DNA of 39,950 nt from Vulcanimicrobiia bacterium. Lineage in GTDB: Bacteria; Vulcanimicrobiota; Vulcanimicrobiia; Eremiobacterales; Eremiobacteraceae. Position numbers and translations under genes: made by a program. How positions within the stretch are numbered: the first letter of the stretch is position 1; every line of letters starts with the position of its first letter. Below, piece by piece: positions 1 to 8,648 of the stretch. The stretch covers positions 1-39,950 of the forward strand of contig JANWLL010000119.1 of assembly GCA_025450855.1 (NCBI GenBank), given 5' to 3'. The notes beneath the pieces are model-generated. The model was not told the DNA's origin. It saw nothing but the letters and a program-made list of their open reading frames with translations, and made no database searches.

Positions 1-2
1 CG

Positions 3-143
3 AACAAGGCGATCGCGAAGAAATTGGGCGTCTCGGCGCACACGGTCAAGTTCCACGTCGGCTCGATCATGACGAAGCTTCACGCTTCCAGTCGGACCGA
101 AGCGGTCACGGACGGCATCCGCCGCGGCCTGATCTTCTTGTAG
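3..143 (+). CDS. LuxR/NarL-type response regulator, C-terminal fragment
   Basis: The last 46 residues of a protein whose 5' part lies before the window. The translation contains the helix-turn-helix core NKAIAKKLGVSAHTVKFHV followed by a second helix with KLHASSRTEAV and a closing IRRGLIFL. This is the standard LuxR/FixJ DNA-binding fold, in which the recognition helix reads operator DNA and the last helix dimerises. The phosphoacceptor or sensing domain is outside the window, so the signal and targets are unknown. The gene ends in TAG, 20 bases before the first palindromic repeat copy. Family assignment is firm; NarL-like response regulator versus other LuxR type cannot be decided from the fragment. 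Confidence 0.85.
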   Translation, partial: NKAIAKKLGVSAHTVKFHVGSIMTKLHASSRTEAVTDGIRRGLIFL

Positions 144-162
144 GATCGAACCGGGGGTTTTT

Positions 163-195
163 GGGAGCGGTCGAGATTCATCTCGACCGCCGCGG
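163..195 (+). repeat. REP-like palindrome, copy 1 (GGAG type)
   Basis: GGAG at 164-167, then arms CGGTCGAGA and TCTCGACCG around the loop TTCA, then CCGCGG. It matches copy 2 (628-660, opposite strand) at 32 of 33 positions. It lies 20 bases after the LuxR-type gene. There is no T-run, so it is not a canonical terminator. Confidence 0.9.
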
Positions 196-327
196 ACTCG
201 CTTGAGCACGAAGATTAGGAAGAACCGCTAAGCCTTACCGATCAGCGGGGGAGGACGAATCGGGCTACGTCCACATCGGCAAAGTACTTAACCGCGGCAA
301 ATAGCGTCTGCGGGAACGGCCGTCGTT

Positions 328-543
328 TCATGACTTGGTTTCAGGGTCCTCATCCGTCTTGGCATCATACGTCAGCAGCTTGGGCTTGATCGGGAAGACC
401 GCCCATCCGAGAACGAGCCATCCTAGGGCGAGCACGGCATGTGCCCATTGTGGCTGCGTCAGCACATAGATGATTCCGAAGATTCCGACCAGATAAGCGT
501 AGCCGCCTATGATGAACCGAAGCACCAGCACCGCGACGTTCAT
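328..543 (-). CDS. Small two-helix membrane protein, unknown function
   Basis: A 71-residue protein with two hydrophobic segments, roughly residues 4-27 and 34-51, and a short charged tail ending DEDPETKS. It looks like a small inner-membrane protein with its polar C-terminus outside the lipid; no enzymatic motif is visible and I do not recognise the family. The ATG at 541-543 sits only 9 bases after a good -10 box (TATACT), so the transcript is probably leaderless or nearly so, and no Shine-Dalgarno is present. It stands alone and is flanked on both sides by a matched inverted pair of GGAG-type palindromes. It is a credible gene because of the promoter and clean helices, but function is open. 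Confidence 0.7.
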   Translation of the reverse strand: MNVAVLVLRFIIGGYAYLVGIFGIIYVLTQPQWAHAVLALGWLVLGWAVFPIKPKLLTYDAKTDEDPETKS

Positions 544-552
544 GGTGATTCA

Positions 553-581
553 AGTATATAGCAAGGTCGCCGTTGAGTTAA
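553..581 (-). promoter_or_regulatory. Sigma70-type promoter of the small membrane gene
   Basis: On the minus strand TTAACT (576-581) and TATACT (553-558) are separated by exactly 17 bases. The -10 box ends 9 bases before the ATG, so the start site should fall at or within about 3 bases of the start codon. Confidence 0.6.
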
Positions 582-627
582 GTGCATCCTTACCGAAATT
601 CGCTAGGCATGATCTTCTATTGAATGA

Positions 628-660
628 CCGCGGCCGTCGAGATGAATCTCGACCGCTCCC
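628..660 (-). repeat. REP-like palindrome, copy 2 (GGAG type, inverted)
   Basis: Inverted partner of copy 1. On the minus strand it reads GGAG, then arms around TTCA with the inner pairs GA:TC, then CCGCGG. It differs from copy 1 by one base at the foot of the 3' arm (CGACGG instead of CGACCG). It sits between the small membrane gene and the PLP-enzyme gene. Confidence 0.9.
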
Positions 661-685
661 GGTCTTCTCTAGCGTATGTCGATCA

Positions 686-1822
686 TTACGCTAGTGCTTG
701 TTTTAGGTCGGCGATAAGGTCGGACGGATGTTCAAGGCCGACCGAGACGCGGAGTAAATCGACGGGCGTCGTCGTGCCAGGGCCCTCGATCGACGCGCGA
801 TGCTCGATGAGGCTTTCGGATCCGCCGAAGCTCGTCGCGCGCGTGAACAGGCGGCACCGCGCCGCTACGGCCATCGCTGCCGCCTCGCCGCCGCGGACCT
901 GGAACGAGAGCAGGCCGCCGAAGCCGCTCATCTGCCGCGCGGCGACCGCGTGGCCAGACGCGCTTTCAAGGCCCGGATAGTGAACCGCGCTGACCTTCGG
1001 GTGCGAAGCGAGAAACCGCGCTAGCTCCAATGCCGACGTCGATTGGGCTCGGACGCGGAGCGCCAGGGTGCGCATGCCGCGCAGAGCGAGCCAGCAATCG
1101 AACGGTGACGGTACGGCGCCGAGCGCGTGCTGGAGATGGCGCAGCCGCTCGAATCTCGCCCCTTCTTCTCTCGCGATCACGGCGCCGCCCAACACGTCGC
1201 TATGGCCGCCGATGTACTTCGTCGTCGCATGCACGACGAAATCCGCGCCGTCGGACAGCGGGCGAGAAAGAACCGGTGTCGCTAGGGTATTGTCGCAGAC
1301 GCAGATCGCTCCGCCGGCATGCGCGATGTCGACAAGCGCGGCGATGTCGGCGACCTTCAGCATCGGGTTCGAGGGCGTCTCCACCCAGATCATCCGCGTG
1401 CTCGGCCGGACCGCGGCGCGCACGGCATCGAGATCGCCGATCTCGACGTACGTCGCCTCAAGGCCCCACGGCGTCAGGCAATCGTTTAAAATGACGCGCG
1501 TACCATAGTATGCGTCGCCTGGGAGGATGACGTGCTCGCCGCGCGCGAGCGTCTGCATGATCGTCGCCGTCGCCGCCGATCCCGACGAGAACGCGGCAGC
1601 GGCGGCGCCGCCCTCCATGACGGCGAGCGCCGTCTCGAGCGAACCGCGCGACGGGTTCGCCTTCCTCTGATAGCTGTAGCCGCGCGAGTAGCCGCCGTCG
1701 GCGTCGCGCTCGAAGATCGTCGATAAATGGATCGACGGCGATACCGCACCGGTCGCCGGCTCGGGCGTAGCCCCGGCATGGACGGCGAGGGTTTCGATGT
1801 GGAGCGAGCTATCTTCGCTCAT
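686..1822 (-). CDS. Cystathionine gamma-synthase/lyase family PLP enzyme
   Basis: A 378-residue member of the Cys/Met metabolism PLP-dependent family (fold type I), acting in trans-sulfuration between cysteine, cystathionine, homocysteine and methionine. Visible motifs: the N-terminal THAG-like segment AVHAG, the substrate/PLP segment YQRKANPSR near residues 51-59, SSGSAA, D177 in CDNTLATP that contacts the PLP ring nitrogen, and the Schiff-base lysine K202 in TTKYIGGHSD. Length is normal for the family. I chose the ATG at 1820-1822; an in-frame GTG at 1856-1858 would add 12 residues that look less conserved. It is monocistronic between palindrome copies 2 and 3. Synthase, beta-lyase and gamma-lyase activities cannot be separated by motif alone, so no symbol is given. 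Confidence 0.88.
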   Translation of the reverse strand: MSEDSSLHIETLAVHAGATPEPATGAVSPSIHLSTIFERDADGGYSRGYSYQRKANPSRGSLETALAVMEGGAAAAAFSSGSAATATIMQTLARGEHVILPGDAYYGTRVILNDCLTPWGLEATYVEIGDLDAVRAAVRPSTRMIWVETPSNPMLKVADIAALVDIAHAGGAICVCDNTLATPVLSRPLSDGADFVVHATTKYIGGHSDVLGGAVIAREEGARFERLRHLQHALGAVPSPFDCWLALRGMRTLALRVRAQSTSALELARFLASHPKVSAVHYPGLESASGHAVAARQMSGFGGLLSFQVRGGEAAAMAVAARCRLFTRATSFGGSESLIEHRASIEGPGTTTPVDLLRVSVGLEHPSDLIADLKQALA

Positions 1823-1878
1823 GAAGGCGACTGAGCCGAGCTTCTCTCGGCATACCACATGAGTCCCACGAGGCCAGG

Positions 1879-1910
1879 CCGCGGCGGTCGAGCTAAAGCT
1901 CGACCGCTAC
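1879..1910 (-). repeat. REP-like palindrome, copy 3 (GTAG type)
   Basis: On the minus strand GTAG is followed by arms with inner pairs GC:GC around TTTA, then CCGCGG. It lies 12 bases after the mlaD stop and in the mlaD direction, so it would be the 3'-end hairpin of that transcript. No T-run follows. Confidence 0.9.
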
Positions 1911-1922
1911 AGGTGCGGATCA

Positions 1923-3401
1923 TTAGTACTTGATCTCGAGACCGAACGACGGCGTCTTCGTCTGGGTGTTGTTCCATAGATAACGCTCGCCGTAGAACAG
2001 CTGCAAGCGTTCGCTCAGGCGCAGATCGCCGTACAGGTCGAGCGTCGGATGTTTCGGATCGTAGATACGCGCGTCGATCCCGATCGGGCTGCCGAACGGC
2101 CGGAATAGCGCCGCGATCCCGAGCTTGGAATACTCGACGCCTGCCCCGAGTTGGAGATCCTTCGAGTTGCGGTCGAGCAAGAAGTTGTACGTCGTCGAAT
2201 AGCCGAGATCGTTCGCTCCGACCGTGAGATGCGTCTTCGCGCCGGGCAACAGGACGAGATTCATGTCGCTGGCGGGTCCGCCGCCGTGCGTGCCCCACGT
2301 CTCGCGCACCTGCGCTTGGACGAGCGGCTGCGAGAACAGCCCGCCGCCCGACTGGAAGTGCGGCTGCGGCACCGGAGTCGCGCCGGAAGGAACCGGCTGC
2401 GGAGCGCCCGTCGTCGCCGATCCGGGTTGCGCTACGGCCGTCGAGAACTGTCCGAGGATCGCGTCGGCTTTCGCCGTCACCGACTGCAGGTTCGCGACCG
2501 TCTGCTTCAGCTGCGATTCCGTCTTCGGGTCGCCGGTGATGCCCTCGAGCTCGGTCGCCATCGCTTTGAGCTTCGCCGTCGCGCCCTCGACGTTTTGCAC
2601 GGTGCCGATAAGGCTGTCGTGAAGCAACGGGTCCTGCGCGATCGAGGCGATGCCCGCCATCGTCTTGTTCAGATTGTCCGCCGTCGACGAGAGCCGGTCG
2701 ACGAGCTTCTGGATGCGCGGGCGGTCCTCGCTGACGAGCCCGTTGAGATTGCCCGTCAGCGCGGTCATGTTGCCGCCGGTCGTCTGGATCGTCTCGTTGA
2801 GGGCCGTGACGGTCGACTGCATCTCGGCGGTCAGCGTCGTAAGACTCGAGTCGGCGTCTTGGACGAGGCTGTCCGTATGCGTCGCGACGAGCGAGAATTT
2901 TTTCGCGAGCGCCGGGAGCTCGCGGTTGACGACCGCCATCGTCTTCGAGAAGTTCTTCAATTGCTCTTGACCGGCGCTGAGGAGATCGGTCAGCGTCGGC
3001 GGCAGCGTGCCCCAGGGCTGCTGATCCGGCGGCAGCGGTTGCTGCGGCATGATCATGGCGACCTGGCGCTGCAGCGGAGGCTCGATCGTCAGCGTCGTCG
3101 CGCCCGTGATCGTGATGGCGACGACGAACAGCGAGTCGCGATAGATCGTGACGCCGTTGTTGATCGTGCACGTCACCTCGACGGTCTGATCCGGCAAAAG
3201 ATCGACCGTCGTCACCTCTCCGACCTGGACGCCGGACACGAGCACCGTGCTGCCCTCCTGCAGACCGCCGACGTCGTGAAAACGGATGCCGATATTGTAC
3301 CCATTGTGCGCGAGTGCGTAGTTCGTGATGAAATAGTACGCTGCGAACACGCCCGCAAGCGCCAAAAGGGTGAAAATGCCGACGCGCGCCTGCGTACTCA
3401 C
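1923..3401 (-). CDS. mlaD: MlaD-like MCE protein with long helical span and C-terminal beta-strand domain
   Basis: A 492-residue protein, far longer than the roughly 180-residue E. coli MlaD. Order: N-terminal membrane anchor (about 8-27), MCE domain (about 33-115, with VGGLQEGSTVLVSGVQVGEV), a long helical, heptad-rich region (about 125-325), a Pro/Gln-rich linker (about 330-352), and about 135 residues of alternating beta strands ending in the aromatic FGLEIKY. MCE proteins carry phospholipid between inner and outer membranes with the MlaEF ABC transporter. The tail resembles an outer-membrane barrel with terminal tyrosine, as described for the transenvelope MlaD of Veillonella parvula. GTG start 24 bases after mlaF stops. 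Family is firm; the barrel reading is inference. Confidence 0.88.
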   Translation of the reverse strand: MSTQARVGIFTLLALAGVFAAYYFITNYALAHNGYNIGIRFHDVGGLQEGSTVLVSGVQVGEVTTVDLLPDQTVEVTCTINNGVTIYRDSLFVVAITITGATTLTIEPPLQRQVAMIMPQQPLPPDQQPWGTLPPTLTDLLSAGQEQLKNFSKTMAVVNRELPALAKKFSLVATHTDSLVQDADSSLTTLTAEMQSTVTALNETIQTTGGNMTALTGNLNGLVSEDRPRIQKLVDRLSSTADNLNKTMAGIASIAQDPLLHDSLIGTVQNVEGATAKLKAMATELEGITGDPKTESQLKQTVANLQSVTAKADAILGQFSTAVAQPGSATTGAPQPVPSGATPVPQPHFQSGGGLFSQPLVQAQVRETWGTHGGGPASDMNLVLLPGAKTHLTVGANDLGYSTTYNFLLDRNSKDLQLGAGVEYSKLGIAALFRPFGSPIGIDARIYDPKHPTLDLYGDLRLSERLQLFYGERYLWNNTQTKTPSFGLEIKY

Positions 3402-3425
3402 GCCGACGTGCTCATCGAAAGCCGG

Positions 3426-4226
3426 CTAAACGGGGATCGGACCAACGTCGCTCCCTTGCAAGAACTGTTGGACGATCGGGTTCGGCGACTGGCGCACTTT
3501 CGAGACCGAGCCGTACTCGATGATCGTCCCCTCGAAAAGCAACGCGATCTCGTCGGCGATCGCGAAGACCGACGGCAAGTCGTGCGAGATGACGAGGCAC
3601 GTCACTTTCAGCTTGTGCTGGATGTTCTTGATCGTCTCGGTGATGATGTTCGTCATGATCGGATCCAGACCGGTCGTCGGTTCGTCGAACATGATGATTT
3701 CAGGTTCGTTCACGATGGCGCGGGCAAACCCCGCTCGCTTTTGCATGCCTCCGGAAAGCTCGCCGGGCAGCCTATCGCCTTCTCCATCGAGCCCGACCGA
3801 TTCGAGCGCGGACTTGACGCGCTCGTTGATCTCGTCGTCCTCGAGATCGGTGAGCTCGTACAACGGAAAGGCGACGTTGTCTGCGACCGTCATAGAGTCG
3901 AAGAGCGCGTTGTACTGGAACGCGAACCCGATCCGTTTACGGATCTCGAGGATCTCCGTCTCCGGCAGCCTGCTGAGCTCCGAGCCGAGCGTGAAAACGC
4001 AGCCGCGGGTCGGCCGGCGCAATCCGTTCGCGACGCGCAAGATCGTCGACTTGCCGGCGCCCGACAGCCCGATGATGCACGTCGTGTGGCCGCGAATGCA
4101 ATCGAGCGAACAATCCGACAGCACGATCTTCTCGCCATACCGAAGCTCGATGGACTGAAGCCTGATCGCGACGTCCGGCGGAGGCGGCGACGGCTCGAGC
4201 TCTCGCGACGGTTTTTCGTCGATCAT
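3426..4226 (-). CDS. mlaF: MlaF-like lipid ABC transporter ATPase
   Basis: A 266-residue ABC ATPase that powers phospholipid transport with permease MlaE and substrate-binding MlaD on the inner membrane. Walker A GLSGAGKST (about 53-61), Q-loop FAFQYNALFD, signature LSGGMQKR (about 157-164), Walker B IIMFDEP (177-183) with TTGLDP, and H-loop SHD are all intact. SGGMQKR and FQ-ALFDSMTV are characteristic of the MlaF subgroup. The ATG overlaps the mlaE stop as ATGA (4223-4226), which fixes the start and suggests translational coupling. An upstream extension of the frame is only the antisense-like shadow of mlaE. No MlaB (STAS) partner is encoded beside it. Confidence 0.95.
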   Translation of the reverse strand: MIDEKPSRELEPSPPPPDVAIRLQSIELRYGEKIVLSDCSLDCIRGHTTCIIGLSGAGKSTILRVANGLRRPTRGCVFTLGSELSRLPETEILEIRKRIGFAFQYNALFDSMTVADNVAFPLYELTDLEDDEINERVKSALESVGLDGEGDRLPGELSGGMQKRAGFARAIVNEPEIIMFDEPTTGLDPIMTNIITETIKNIQHKLKVTCLVISHDLPSVFAIADEIALLFEGTIIEYGSVSKVRQSPNPIVQQFLQGSDVGPIPV

Positions 4227-5005
4227 GGGAACAGCACGAACGACAGCGCGAAGTTGAAGACGAAGATCAGGATGATCCCGGTGACGACCGCATGCGTCGT
4301 CACTCGGCCGACCCCTTCGGCTCCGCCTTCCGCGCGGAAACCTTCGTAACCGGCGACGAGGGCGACGAGGACGCCGAACACCGCAGCCTTCTCGAGGCCT
4401 TTGTAGAAATCGGAGAAGATCAACGTCGTCTGCACGGAGTGCCAATACGTGTACGGCGACATGTGCACCCGCAGCCACGCCATGTAATAGCCGCCATAGA
4501 CGCCGACGATATCCGCGAAGACAGTGAGCATCGGGACCGTGATGAACGACGCCAGCAACCGCGGAGTGACGAGAACCTTCACCGCGCTGACGCCCATCGA
4601 CTGGAGCGCTTCGACTTGCTCGGTGACGACCATCGAGCCGAGCGAGGCCGTGATGGCTGCGCCTGCTCGGCCCGCGAAGACGATGCCGGTCAGCATCGGC
4701 CCGAGCTCGCGCACCTCGCCGAAGGCGACGCTTCCACCGACGAACTGCGACAGTCCATAGCTGACCGCTTGCGAGGCCGCTTCGAGCGAGATGACCAGCC
4801 CCGTGAAAAGCGACGTCAACACGACGATCGTCCACGACTCGACGCCGAGGAAGTACGCCTGACGGATCACCTCCGAAGGTCTGAAGTTGAGCGTGACGAC
4901 GTTGCGGCACACCTCGCCGAACATCGTCGCGAGCCCGCCCGCGTATTCGACGAAGCGGTTGACGCCCGAGAACACGCCCCGCCGGCGCGAAGCCGCGACG
5001 CTCAT
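4223..5005 (-). CDS. mlaE: MlaE-like lipid ABC transporter permease
   Basis: A 260-residue inner-membrane permease of the MlaE family, pairing with MlaF and MlaD. Five to six hydrophobic segments are visible, and the conserved signature region GRAGAAITASLGSMVVTEQ followed by VEALQSMGVSAVKVLVTPR is the MlaE hallmark where the permease couples to the ATPase. The C-terminal helices (about 195-260) end FVLFP. Start ATG at 5003-5005 overlaps the stop of the upstream coiled-coil gene as ATGA, and its stop overlaps mlaF the same way. Gene order mlaE-mlaF-mlaD is the minimal Mla set without MlaA, MlaB or MlaC nearby. Confidence 0.95.
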   Translation of the reverse strand: MSVAASRRRGVFSGVNRFVEYAGGLATMFGEVCRNVVTLNFRPSEVIRQAYFLGVESWTIVVLTSLFTGLVISLEAASQAVSYGLSQFVGGSVAFGEVRELGPMLTGIVFAGRAGAAITASLGSMVVTEQVEALQSMGVSAVKVLVTPRLLASFITVPMLTVFADIVGVYGGYYMAWLRVHMSPYTYWHSVQTTLIFSDFYKGLEKAAVFGVLVALVAGYEGFRAEGGAEGVGRVTTHAVVTGIILIFVFNFALSFVLFP

Positions 5006-5328
5006 CGCGACGTACCTCCGCCGGCGTCACCGAGGGTGTCGAGCACTCGGCGCGCTGCGTCCAGCCGCCGCTGCGCCGCGCCCCGCTCAGCCTGCGCGTT
5101 ATATTGGCGCTGATACAGATCGTCCAAACGGCGGTCGAGGTCGGCGAGATGGGCGACCGATTCTCGAGCGACGGCGGCGAAATAGCGGTGCATCTCCTTC
5201 TTCAACGAGGCGAACGCCTCGGCGTCACCCGCCTGCGAGCGCGCGCGATCGCGCGATCGCACGAGCGCCTTGTCGGTGACGTGGAACGCTTCGAGCAATG
5301 CGAGCAGCTCGTCGGCTTGGGCATTCAC
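5002..5328 (-). CDS. Small coiled-coil protein in the rph-mla operon
   Basis: A 108-residue, almost wholly helical, highly charged protein with no signal peptide or membrane segment. Alternating hydrophobic and charged residues through [19 protein letters not shown] and [19 protein letters not shown] suggest an antiparallel coiled-coil. It is locked between rph (GTGA overlap at 5325-5328, GTG start) and mlaE (ATGA overlap at 5002-5005), so it is translated with both. I do not recognise a family; FliJ/FlgN-like export chaperones have a similar look but there are no flagellar genes here. A cytoplasmic partner of MlaEF is possible from position only. Confidence 0.75.
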   Translation of the reverse strand: MNAQADELLALLEAFHVTDKALVRSRDRARSQAGDAEAFASLKKEMHRYFAAVARESVAHLADLDRRLDDLYQRQYNAQAERGAAQRRLDAARRVLDTLGDAGGGTSR

Positions 5329-6122
5329 GACGACGCGCCTTTCGGCGCAGTGGTCGACGCCGCAGGCTTGCGTCCGAAAGCAGGCACCTCCACACGGGAT
5401 AGCGTCTCGCGCTGGAGCGCGATTAGGCTATCGATGCCGGCCCGCGCGAATCCCAGCAAACGGTCGAGCTCCTGACGCGAAAACGGCAGCCCTTCCGCGG
5501 TGCCCTGCAGCTCGACGAACTTGCCCTCGCCGGTCATGACGACGTTCATATCGACTTGTGCCTGCGAATCCTCCGCATACGAGAGGTCGAGGACGGGCCG
5601 TCCGCCGACGAGCCCCACCGAAACGGCCGCTAGCCAGTCGATGACCGGCCAGCCGCGAAGCTTGTTCTCCTGGCGCAAGTGCACGAGCGAGAGGCAAAGC
5701 GCGACGAACGCGCCGGTGATCGCCGCCGTCCGCGTGCCGCCGTCCGCTTGGATGACGTCGCAATCGATGGTGATCGTCCGCTCTCCGAGCGCCTTCGTGT
5801 CGACGACGGAGCGCAGACTGCGGCCGATGAGCCGCTGGATCTCATGCGTCCGGCCGCCGATACGCCCCTGCGCCGCCTCGCGCGGCGTCCGCTGGGCGGT
5901 CGACCGCGGCAGCAGCGAATACTCGGCGGTCACCCACCCGACCCCTTGGCCCTTGAGGAACGGCGGAACGCGATCCTCGACGGTCGCAGCGCACAGCACT
6001 TTCGTCTCACCGAACGCGATGAGGAGCGACCCTTCGGCGAAACGGAGGAAGTCGGGCTGCAGCGTCACCGGCCGCAGCGCGTCGTCGGCTCGTCCGTCTG
6101 CCCGCGCGTTAGGGTCTCGCAC
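5325..6122 (-). CDS. rph: RNase PH (tRNA nucleotidyltransferase)
   Basis: A 265-residue RNase PH, the phosphorolytic 3'-exonuclease that trims tRNA precursors and, in many bacteria, rRNA. The N-terminus [13 protein letters not shown], then [22 protein letters not shown], the [14 protein letters not shown] segment, [20 protein letters not shown] (phosphate and RNA binding) and [19 protein letters not shown] (catalytic Asp region) are all conserved. The protein ends with about 20 low-conservation residues ([15 protein letters not shown]). A GTG start lies three bases after the glmS stop. Position between glmS and the mla genes is an operon arrangement rather than a functional link. Confidence 0.96.
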   Translation of the reverse strand: MRDPNARADGRADDALRPVTLQPDFLRFAEGSLLIAFGETKVLCAATVEDRVPPFLKGQGVGWVTAEYSLLPRSTAQRTPREAAQGRIGGRTHEIQRLIGRSLRSVVDTKALGERTITIDCDVIQADGGTRTAAITGAFVALCLSLVHLRQENKLRGWPVIDWLAAVSVGLVGGRPVLDLSYAEDSQAQVDMNVVMTGEGKFVELQGTAEGLPFSRQELDRLLGFARAGIDSLIALQRETLSRVEVPAFGRKPAASTTAPKGASS

Positions 6123-6125
6123 GCG

Positions 6126-7955
<1,830 letters not shown>

Positions 7956-7980
7956 GTCTACAAAACTTGCCTTTCGCCGA

Positions 7981-8613
7981 TCACGACGATCCGTCGAGCG
8001 CGCTTCGGCCGCGCACGCGAGCGATCTTCAGACGCTCGGCGATGAGCACGGCGCGCAGCTTCTCGAGCGCGGCGTCGAAATCGTCGTTGACGATGAGATA
8101 TTCGTAGTTGCCGATCGCGTCCGCCTCGCGCGCGGCGATCGCGACGCGCGCCTCGATGGTCTCCGGCGATTCGGTACGTCGCTGCTCGAGGCGCTCTCGC
8201 AGGATCGCCGCAGACGGAACTGTCAGGAACACGAGCACCGCTTGCGGGTAGATGATCTTGATCGACATCGCGCCGTTGACTTCCGGCTTCATGACGAGAT
8301 CTCGTCCCGCCGCGAGCGCATCCTCGATCGGCTTGCGCGGCGTGCCGTAGAGGTGGCCGGCGTAATCGCGCGTCTCGAGGAACTCGCCCGACGCTCTGCG
8401 GCGCTCGAATTCGGTCCGCTCGAGGAACCAGTAATGCTGACCTTCGACCTCACCCGGACGCGATGGCCGCGTCGTCGCCGAGACGGAGTACGCGAGCTTC
8501 GGCTCGGCCGCGCGCAGCGCGTCGACGAGGCTGTCTTTCCCGGACCCCGAGGGCCCGGAGACCACGAGCAATACGGGTTCGCGTGGGACCGGCGCAAGGT
8601 TGTCGGCTGGCAA
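7981..8613 (-). CDS. gmk: Guanylate kinase
   Basis: A 210-residue guanylate kinase phosphorylating GMP to GDP with ATP. P-loop GPSGSGKDS (about 20-28), GMP-binding segment SATTRPSRPGEVEGQHYWF, the lid RLEQRRTESPETIEAR and the closing YLIVNDD are intact. Start is a TTG at 8611-8613 with GAGG five bases upstream; no ATG or GTG is available without cutting into the P-loop. It heads a seven-gene minus-strand operon down to mlaD. Its start lies only 35 bases from the divergent rqcH start, so the promoters must overlap or sit inside the opposing coding sequences. Confidence 0.95.
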   Translation of the reverse strand: MPADNLAPVPREPVLLVVSGPSGSGKDSLVDALRAAEPKLAYSVSATTRPSRPGEVEGQHYWFLERTEFERRRASGEFLETRDYAGHLYGTPRKPIEDALAAGRDLVMKPEVNGAMSIKIIYPQAVLVFLTVPSAAILRERLEQRRTESPETIEARVAIAAREADAIGNYEYLIVNDDFDAALEKLRAVLIAERLKIARVRGRSALDGSS

Positions 8614-8648
8614 TCCGTCCTCGTCAACGCTCGGCCGTCAGGTGGTCC

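Noticed and set aside
167-190. REP copies read as intrinsic terminators
   Set aside because: The hairpins are strong but no copy is followed by a T-run on either strand, and copies lie both before and after genes.
2151-4349. A 732-codon open frame on the plus strand
   Set aside because: It is antisense to mlaD, mlaF and part of mlaE. Its translation is Arg/Asp/Glu-rich without domains, a typical GC-rich shadow of well-conserved minus-strand genes.
7956-7980. glmS ribozyme upstream of glmS
   Set aside because: The gap to gmk is 25 bases, far shorter than the ribozyme.
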